A program made the translations under genes and the position numbers. The notes under the pieces were generated by a model. That model was given only the letters and a program-made list of their open reading frames with translations. It had not been told where the DNA came from and made no database searches. Of a DNA stretch of 5,758 bases, positions 1-4,201 are shown in pieces. Source of the stretch: Croceicoccus sp. (lineage in GTDB: Bacteria > Pseudomonadota > Alphaproteobacteria > Sphingomonadales > Sphingomonadaceae); assembly GCA_029936705.1 (NCBI GenBank), contig JAPYSD010000255.1, positions 1 to 5,758 on the forward strand, given 5' to 3'. Positions within the stretch are counted from its first letter, which is position 1. The number at the start of each line of letters is the position of its first letter.

Positions 1-1010
1 CCGCGCTCCTTTGGGTTCAGGCTTTCGTCGCTCCACTGGTAGTTGCCCAGCAGGTCGGTAATCAGGAAGTCCTCATGTCGGGGTGCGGTCTCGAGTGTCC
101 CTCGGATATTGGGCGTGGCCGGCAGGCTCTTGCCCCCAGCTGCAATGGCTCGAAGCACTGAAGCTGCCTTCTGCATGGCAGACTGAGTGCTTTCGATGAC
201 GTTTTCTGCGATCCGGTCGCTGTCCTCTGGATCATCCGAGCCGTATTGATGAGCATCGTACCAGATATCGGCAGTTGCTCCTCCGTCGAGGGCCTCGGCG
301 AGCTTGATCAGTTCGCGCGCCGGCGCGGGAGAGGGAAGCTGCATCGGGAGGCGGGCAACCTCGCTCGACATCTCGAGATATTCCTCGACCCCGTGGTCGT
401 TGCAAAGGTCGAAATAGGCATCGACGGCCTCTTCAGGCCCCATATGGTCGGGATGTTCGCCGAGTTCGGCCCAGTTTGCGACCTCGTGCCAGTTCTCGAT
501 CACGTATTCATGCATCTGCAGGTAGAGGTCCTGCTCGCTGAAAGCGGCATAGCTGGTGTGGCCGCCTTTATGGCTGATGATGGCGACGTGGATGTCGACG
601 TTCTCGACATGGTCTGCGGGCAGGTTCGCGTCGATGGTCTCTCCATCCCAAGTGAGGCAGGGATTGAGATCTACCAGATGACCATAGGGCGTAATGCCAG
701 CCTGTTCGGCGCGGTTCTCATCGACGACCTGCTCGAGAAAGCTTTCATCGATGGCGTAGGGCGCCGCAGCCAAGGGATCGCGGACGATCATCAGGGTTTC
801 GCCGTTCGAAAGCTTTACGCGCGCTTCAGGCTGCGCGGTGCCTAGTGTGATTTCACCCGCGTTGGCGGCCGTGGTCATGGCATTCGAGCTTCGATAGCCG
901 AATGCCGCGGCGGCAACCTCAAGCAGCTGCGAGCGCTTGAGCGAGAGGCCTTGCAGACCGAGCGCGTTATCGAGGCGGTCCAGCAGGGCAGGAGTAGTCT
1001 TGAAGGTCAT
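1..1010 (-). CDS. Accessory-type hypothetical protein, 3' end beyond the window (336 codons visible)
   Basis: I do not recognise a named family with confidence. The frame runs from an ATG at 1010 to the window edge without a stop, giving 336 complete codons, so the C-terminus is missing. The start has a GGAG (1017-1020) six bases upstream. Residues 8-50 look like a small helical domain (SLKRSQLLEVAAAAFGYRSS) that resembles the N-terminal helical region of glyoxalase-related plasmid proteins (S-x-x-Q-x-L-E-x-x-A-x-x-x-GY-R); that link is inference. Residues 138-212 have the pattern VDIHVAIISHKGG, then YVIENW, then EEAVDAYFD, which resembles a module I associate with plasmid and phage hypothetical proteins. 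Residues 225-300 are helical and alanine-rich. There is no signal peptide or membrane segment, so it is probably cytoplasmic. It is transcribed divergently from the gene at 1301. A plus-strand open frame at 246-845 overlaps it and is judged a shadow. Confidence 0.8.
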   Translation of the reverse strand, partial: MTFKTTPALLDRLDNALGLQGLSLKRSQLLEVAAAAFGYRSSNAMTTAANAGEITLGTAQPEARVKLSNGETLMIVRDPLAAAPYAIDESFLEQVVDENRAEQAGITPYGHLVDLNPCLTWDGETIDANLPADHVENVDIHVAIISHKGGHTSYAAFSEQDLYLQMHEYVIENWHEVANWAELGEHPDHMGPEEAVDAYFDLCNDHGVEEYLEMSSEVARLPMQLPSPAPARELIKLAEALDGGATADIWYDAHQYGSDDPEDSDRIAENVIESTQSAMQKAASVLRAIAAGGKSLPATPNIRGTLETAPRHEDFLITDLLGNYQWSDESLNPKER

Positions 1011-1012
1011 TT

Positions 1013-1025
1013 CCATCTCCGATGG
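1013..1025 (-). promoter_or_regulatory. Ribosome binding site inside a small hairpin, for the gene starting at 1010
   Basis: On the minus strand the arms CCATC and GATGG flank a three-base GGA loop and end two bases before the ATG. The GGAG Shine-Dalgarno sequence (1017-1020) consists of this loop plus the first base of the 3' arm. It decides the start at 1010. The pairing is five perfect base pairs, so it could partly hide the ribosome binding site, but the stem is short and may be chance. Confidence 0.45.
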
Positions 1026-1149
1026 GAGGCAGGGCGTATGTCGGTGCGAAGGATCCCGGGTTGTCCGCGTCCGCCCGCCTCCATCTGAAATGGATCGGTA
1101 TGGTCGTGGCTGTCTTTGCTGTGCGCGGGTTTGCCTGTGCCTTGCAGGG

Positions 1150-1162
1150 CACGTCTTACGTG
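1150..1162. repeat. Short inverted repeat, possible operator
   Basis: CACGT and ACGTG are perfect inverted arms around a three-base CTT spacer. The site lies in the divergent intergenic region and overlaps a second dyad, GTGCC (1137-1141) with GGCAC (1148-1152). Dyads of this size are common operator forms but also arise by chance in GC-rich DNA. No second copy was found in the window. Confidence 0.25.
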
Positions 1163-1210
1163 TGAAGATCGGGATCGGCGGGCTTCGTGCGGCCCGGACG
1201 TCTGACGGCG

Positions 1211-1246
1211 TCCTGCTCGCGGCCGATGGCTCGGCGGCGAGCAGGA
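1211..1246. repeat. Strong stem-loop, 15 paired bases in 36 nt
   Basis: TCCTGCTCGC (1211-1220) is the exact reverse complement of GCGAGCAGGA (1237-1246). After one G-G mismatch (1221 against 1236), five more pairs form (1222-1226 with 1231-1235), closing on a four-base loop TGGC. This gives 15 pairs, mostly G-C. It lies 54 bp upstream of the ATG at 1301. Read rightward, the nearest T-run is only TTTT at 1255-1258, eight bases after the stem; read leftward there is none. It is therefore a poor match to a Rho-independent terminator. It could be a leader structure of the rightward transcript, a structured small RNA, or a protein-binding palindrome. Confidence 0.75.
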
Positions 1247-1300
1247 AATCGTGCTTTTGGAAAGGTCTTTCTTTTCCCCTTCCCATCCTAAAAACTATAG

Positions 1301-2515
1301 ATGGCTGAGTTTGTGTCGGGTATCCTTTTGGGCGTTCGATACATGGAGTGTGATGTGTTCAGGGAAATTGGCGACGAGACCTTCGGAAGGGCAAGCGCTG
1401 TAATCGATCAGGCATCAACTCCGATCCCGGAGGGAGAGGAAAGCCGTCCCGCTCTTCTGGCGGCTGGCGCGGCGTATGCGCTGGAGAGAGGTTCGCCGCA
1501 TCTCCTGTTCGAGACCCGTAAAAGCATCGCAGGGGATTACCTGGAGATCGGGACGAGAGAATGGCGTTACCTTCATCGTGCGATGGCACGGCATCTTGAT
1601 ATGCGCGAACAGAGCGCGGAAATGCGTACGCTCAACTCGGTAGAAGCCGTGGGGATGATAGCGAACGACACTGAAATGCAGATCGCGGCCGATCATATCT
1701 CGCGGGCCCTGAGAGCGCCGGAGGCGTTCGACGGCCTGCTCGGAAAGTGGCAGAAGGCTGCATTCGAAATGGCCCGGATGGATCCTGATTATGCAGCTGC
1801 GCTGGAGCAGGTGAAGTCGGGAAGATACGAGAACCTGCGGCCTGAGGACCAGAGCGAGTTCATGGAGGCGCTACGCACCCGCGGCGGCGAGATGGGGCCC
1901 GCGATTGAGGAAGCAGGAATGCTGGTCGATCGCGTGGAACGACGCTTCATGGAAAGGGACGAACGATATTCGAGCCAATTTTATGGCGGCTTTCACTTCG
2001 AGGAAGTGAAGGGCAGCGAGATTCAAGCGGCGCTGGAGAGACTGCATCTCGGCACAAGCACTGGAATTGCGACGCTTGACGAGGCGATAGACGGCTATGG
2101 AGCGGTGCGCAGGTTGAGCGATCCGATGGAAGTCGGTCTGATCTCGCCCGCCGATCAGGTGGCGCTGGGCCGATTGTTTTCCGATCACGAAAAGATGGAC
2201 CACCTCGAAGCCGACGAGTTTCTTACGCGCGCGCTAGGTGACCGAAGCATCATGGAGCAAGCAGAACTGGACTGCTTGCGAGGGATCAGCCGTGAAGGCC
2301 TCGAGCTGGAAGCGAAAGGCCGGTATGACCTGCTTAGGGAAAACGACATATTGCGGATAACGAGCGCGTTTGCATGCAACAGCCATGTCTCGCCGATCGA
2401 TCAAGTCCGCGCGCAGGCGGTAATCGTGAATGGCCCCGATGTGCGGGGGACCGGTATATCTACCGACCAGGCTGCGTTCATGGCTCGCGAGACGCAGATG
2501 GCCGCTGGCTATTGA
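1301..2515 (+). CDS. Hypothetical acidic, mostly helical protein, up to 404 aa
   Basis: I do not recognise this protein. The long frame has natural composition, with Glu, Ala, Arg, Met and Leu helices spread over its length. There is no signal peptide, membrane segment or obvious catalytic motif, so it is probably cytoplasmic. Residues 45-60 and 125-175 look like amphipathic helices, residues 180-225 are highly charged, and residues 255-345 form a second charged helical stretch. The C-terminus (residues 360-404) is less charged. The start is uncertain. ATG 1301 has no Shine-Dalgarno sequence before it and sits on a TATAG string. ATG 1343 (residue 15) also lacks one. GTG 1355 (residue 19) has GGAG six bases upstream and may be the real start, giving 386 residues. 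The gene stands alone, divergent from the left gene and convergent with the regulator at 2562-3017, 46 bp beyond its stop. Confidence 0.8.
   Translation: MAEFVSGILLGVRYMECDVFREIGDETFGRASAVIDQASTPIPEGEESRPALLAAGAAYALERGSPHLLFETRKSIAGDYLEIGTREWRYLHRAMARHLDMREQSAEMRTLNSVEAVGMIANDTEMQIAADHISRALRAPEAFDGLLGKWQKAAFEMARMDPDYAAALEQVKSGRYENLRPEDQSEFMEALRTRGGEMGPAIEEAGMLVDRVERRFMERDERYSSQFYGGFHFEEVKGSEIQAALERLHLGTSTGIATLDEAIDGYGAVRRLSDPMEVGLISPADQVALGRLFSDHEKMDHLEADEFLTRALGDRSIMEQAELDCLRGISREGLELEAKGRYDLLRENDILRITSAFACNSHVSPIDQVRAQAVIVNGPDVRGTGISTDQAAFMARETQMAAGY
1345..1357 (+). promoter_or_regulatory. Candidate ribosome binding site and GTG start within the 1301 frame
   Basis: GGAG at 1345-1348 is followed six bases later by GTG at 1355-1357, in frame with the 404-residue reading. 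The two upstream ATGs (1301 and 1343) have no comparable purine motif. If used, this start removes 18 N-terminal residues. The GGAG itself overlaps the ATG at 1343, so both starts are unlikely to be used efficiently together. Confidence 0.35.
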
Positions 2516-2561
2516 TACTGGGGCGATGCGGCTGGATGCAGATCAATGAAGAACGAACGGT

Positions 2562-3017
2562 TCAAGCGCACAGCGGCGTCGGCAGGCCTAGGGAGGCAAT
2601 GCCGCTGTCTTGCTTAGGTGCGAACATCTCGATCAGATGGTCCAGCGTTTGCTCGCTGATAACGAGGTAGTTGCGGCGCCGGTCAGCAGGGTCGTTTTCC
2701 CTGGACACGAGTCCGCACTGCTCGAGTTTCGAGATGTATCGTAGCGCGGTTGCCTGAGGGGCGCGTGCTGCGATGCAAGCATCGGTTACCGTGACTTTCC
2801 GGCCGGACAGGCTCATCGCGGCAAGGTCGAGCAGGATGTCCCAGGCCGGGTCCGCGAATAGGTCGCTTCCGATGACCTTGTCGCGCTGACTGCGCAGGCT
2901 GATGATGTGCTCGATCGCACAAAGAGCTTCCTGCCCCCGCGTTCGGCTGTCTTGAGCTGGAAAAGGAATGACCGCGCGGGCGGTGCTCATTCGTTTGATG
3001 GCATTGTGCCGCTGCAT
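2562..3017 (-). CDS. MarR-like winged-helix DNA-binding protein, 151 aa
   Basis: This is probably a transcription regulator. Residues 53-121 have the winged helix-turn-helix pattern. LFADPAWDILLDLAAMSL is the first helix. VTVTDACIAARAPQATALRY covers the turn and the start of the recognition helix, which continues as ISKLEQCGLVSR. DPADRRRNYLVIS is the wing, with three adjacent arginines typical of MarR-type wings. Residues 1-50 are a basic and helical extension, and residues 122-151 form a short tail, so the long dimerisation helices of classical MarR are reduced. I associate this domain style with sphingomonad regulators. ATG 3017 has only a weak GGA upstream; ATG 2990 (residue 10) is an alternative with no better signal. 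The gene lies downstream of, and in the same direction as, the methyltransferase operon, but a 226-bp gap with dyads suggests its own promoter. Ligand and targets are unknown. Confidence 0.85.
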   Translation of the reverse strand: MQRHNAIKRMSTARAVIPFPAQDSRTRGQEALCAIEHIISLRSQRDKVIGSDLFADPAWDILLDLAAMSLSGRKVTVTDACIAARAPQATALRYISKLEQCGLVSRENDPADRRRNYLVISEQTLDHLIEMFAPKQDSGIASLGLPTPLCA

Positions 3018-3142
3018 CTCAGTCCGTGCCCCCCGGGGGTCGATTAAGCAGGGACGGGACGGCGGTAGCCGTCCTGGTCCTCTGGCCGCAACTTACTCCC
3101 GATGCGACTGGCCCCAGTTTGGCGTTGGCTGACCAAGATAGC

Positions 3143-3157
3143 GCTTAGAAACTAAGC
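3143..3157. promoter_or_regulatory. AT-rich inverted repeat, possible operator of the winged-helix gene
   Basis: GCTTAG (3143-3148) and CTAAGC (3152-3157) are perfect inverted arms around AAA. The site lies about 125 bp upstream of the regulator start, within the most AT-rich part of the gap. MarR-type proteins usually bind AT-rich palindromes near their own promoter, so autoregulation is a reasonable guess. It could equally be the second half of a tandem hairpin that ends the operon transcript. Confidence 0.3.
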
Positions 3158-3159
3158 TA

Positions 3160-3179
3160 AAGCCGAGTTAAGACGGCTT
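3160..3179 (-). terminator. Weak candidate terminator of the four-gene operon
   Basis: AAGCCG and CGGCTT arms (3160-3165 and 3174-3179) pair over six bases around an eight-base loop. Read leftward, the stem runs into CTTTAGCTTAGTTTC, which is T-rich but not a clean T-tract, and is followed at once by the second hairpin at 3143-3157. It lies 65 bp past the stop of the last operon gene. The short stem and long loop make this a low-confidence call. Confidence 0.25.
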
Positions 3180-3243
3180 CGGGGCGCTCAGAGCGGCAAT
3201 GGTGCGAGCGAGAAATACCGACGAGGCGCTGGCCATAGGCGTG

Positions 3244-3516
3244 TTAGGCCCACATTGCGGTGCTCCTCGAGCGAGTGCCAAGCCTGCCGGGCTCGGCCGA
3301 GCTAGCGACCAGGTCGCAGAAGCGGACGGGCACCGGGCTCTGATCATAACCCGGATGGACGTTGCCGAATTCGTCAGTGATCCAGCAATCGCAGATGATC
3401 ATGCCCTCACATTCGATTTGCCCATAGGTCTCGGCATAGGCATATCCGGTGCCGAGGTCATCGTCGTACATGTCCGCCTCTTTGAGGCGGTACCGGGTAT
3501 TTGTCTTGAAGGTCAT
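3244..3516 (-). CDS. Small hypothetical protein, 90 aa, last gene of the operon
   Basis: I do not recognise it. The first 70 residues are acidic and rich in Tyr, Asp and Gly (MYDDDLGTGYAYAETYGQIE), with a Cys cluster at ECEGMIICDCW (three cysteines) and a fourth in RFCDL. Three cysteines close together could bind metal, but no standard zinc-finger spacing is seen. The last 20 residues are Arg- and Ser-rich and compositionally different from the rest, so a 3' frameshift or recent change of the C-terminus is possible. The start ATG (3516) overlaps the TGA of the upstream gene in an ATGA arrangement, which supports translational coupling and this start; there is only a weak purine run upstream. 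Its first 14 bases are identical to those of the gene starting at 1010 (both encode MTFKT). Confidence 0.65.
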   Translation of the reverse strand: MTFKTNTRYRLKEADMYDDDLGTGYAYAETYGQIECEGMIICDCWITDEFGNVHPGYDQSPVPVRFCDLVASSAEPGRLGTRSRSTAMWA

Positions 3517-3938
3517 CTCGATTTGCCTTTGATCGCGTCGTTGGCGCGCTGAGTGTTTTCGCGAAGGCGCAGGCGCTTGCTGACGAGGTCCGCCATCTCG
3601 TTTTCAAAGTGGGCACTGACCTGTTCGTCGAGTGACCGGAACACAGCGAGCGCGACGTATGGGTATTCGCGAAGGGCTGACAGGAGGCTTTCCTTGTTCG
3701 GACTGCCCCGCTGCTGGGATCGGGTTAGCGGAGCGATGACCTGCCTGAAGTGGCTCGGCAGAGCCTCGAATATCTCATTGGCGACTGCCAAAGCGTCTGC
3801 CTTGGACATTCCGGCCTCGAGCGATTTGATCGCTTCCTTGTGCTGCTGCACCAGGCCATGGAACGGCGCGTCCCAGCGGCCTGTTGTTACCAGGTCTCGG
3901 TATGAGACGATGAAGGCATTGGCGGCCGCTGCGCTCAC
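3513..3938 (-). CDS. Small hypothetical helical protein, 141 aa, third gene of the operon
   Basis: I do not recognise it. The protein is soluble and almost entirely helical. It has an alanine-rich N-terminus, a central region (about residues 45-75) with EIFEALPSHFRQVIAPLTRS, and a charged, coiled-coil-like C-terminal third (about residues 100-141) ending in a basic tail. No catalytic motif is evident. I chose GTG 3938 because it overlaps the upstream TGA as GTGA and lies seven bases from GGAG (3946-3949). GTG 3941, one codon earlier, has only four bases of spacing and would give 142 residues. The stop overlaps the ATG of the next gene by four bases. Position between two coupled neighbours suggests stoichiometric production and perhaps a shared complex; that is inference. 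Confidence 0.75.
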   Translation of the reverse strand: MSAAAANAFIVSYRDLVTTGRWDAPFHGLVQQHKEAIKSLEAGMSKADALAVANEIFEALPSHFRQVIAPLTRSQQRGSPNKESLLSALREYPYVALAVFRSLDEQVSAHFENEMADLVSKRLRLRENTQRANDAIKGKSR

Positions 3939-4189
3939 CACATGTCTCCGCCAGCGGCCGCGTAATTCGCCGGTTCAGCTAACCATTGGCGATATTCGTT
4001 TCGCAGGGTTTCGTCCTGCAGACTGCAGCTGATCTCATTGCAGTAGCGATACAGATTGTCGTATTCCTTGAAGAACAGCGCGAAGAGAGCTGCCCTGTCG
4101 CTGGCCTCGATTTCGATCGTTTCGCGCTTCACGATTTTGTCGGTGAAGCGGTCGCGAGTTTGCTTCGTGAGCTTGGCTTTGAAAACCAT
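3935..4189 (-). CDS. Small hypothetical protein, 84 aa, second gene of the operon
   Basis: I do not recognise it. The N-terminal half is basic and probably beta-strand (MVFKAKLTKQTRDRF, then IVKRETIEIEASD), followed by a helical half with FALFFKEYDNLYRYCNE and a Trp-ending tail. This beta-then-helix layout suits a small binding or adaptor protein, but no family is assigned. GGAGG (4196-4200) lies six bases before the ATG, an excellent ribosome binding site that fixes the start. It begins 12 bp after the methyltransferase stop and its own stop overlaps the next start by four bases, so it is an internal operon gene. There is no signal peptide or membrane segment. Confidence 0.75.
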   Translation of the reverse strand: MVFKAKLTKQTRDRFTDKIVKRETIEIEASDRAALFALFFKEYDNLYRYCNEISCSLQDETLRNEYRQWLAEPANYAAAGGDMW

Positions 4190-4195
4190 TTTCCG

Positions 4196-4200
4196 CCTCC
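4196..4200 (-). promoter_or_regulatory. Strong Shine-Dalgarno sequence for the 84-aa gene
   Basis: GGAGG on the minus strand sits six bases before the ATG at 4189 and lies within the 12-bp gap after the methyltransferase stop codon. It is the strongest ribosome binding site in the window, which suggests the small protein may be made at a higher rate than the methyltransferase upstream. Confidence 0.7.
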
Positions 4201-4201
4201 T

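Larger units (their letters stand above)
1011..1300. other. Divergent intergenic region, 290 bp
   Basis: This stretch separates the leftward gene ending its 5' side at 1010 from the rightward gene at 1301, so it should hold both promoters. No frame in it looks coding: the frames open across it have unnatural composition (Arg- and Cys-rich). It contains the strong stem-loop at 1211-1246 and smaller dyads at 1013-1025, 1080-1094, 1137-1152 and 1150-1162. No convincing sigma-70 promoter stands out. A weak rightward candidate is TTGCCT (1131-1136), a 17-base spacer, then TCTTAC (1154-1159). The last 40 bases are pyrimidine-rich and end in the AT-rich AAAACTATAG (1291-1300), which could be a -10 element for the rightward gene if its true start lies after 1301. 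Confidence 0.6.
3018..3243. other. Non-coding gap of 226 bp between the regulator and the methyltransferase operon
   Basis: No credible gene is seen. The region should contain the leftward promoter of the winged-helix gene and the 3' end of the operon transcript. It includes the palindrome CCCCCGGGGG (3030-3039), a 6-bp stem with a three-base loop (3143-3157), a 6-bp stem with an eight-base loop (3160-3179), and the dyad CGCTC-A-GAGCG (3185-3195). The stretch 3135-3175 is clearly more AT-rich than its surroundings, which fits a promoter or operator. A weak leftward promoter is readable as CTTTAG, a 16-base spacer, then TATCTT near 3162-3135. Confidence 0.55.

Noticed and set aside
246..845. 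Plus-strand open frame of 199 codons
   Set aside because: It lies antisense to the left-edge minus gene, has no ribosome binding site, and its Val/Asp-rich composition is typical of the reverse strand of a GC-rich gene.
1211..1258. Stem-loop read as a Rho-independent terminator
   Set aside because: The only T-run is four bases long and eight bases from the stem, and no gene that ends here was found.
937..1308. Plus-strand open frame of 123 codons across the intergenic region
   Set aside because: It overlaps the start of the left gene and the start of the 1301 gene, is rich in Arg and Cys, and lacks a ribosome binding site.
3030..3039. CCCCCGGGGG palindrome as a phase-variable tract or hairpin
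   Set aside because: The runs are too short for slippage, there is no loop, and it lies outside any coding region.
3199..4032. Two consecutive plus-strand frames antisense to the small operon genes
   Set aside because: The minus-strand genes have coupled starts and good ribosome binding sites; the plus frames have neither.
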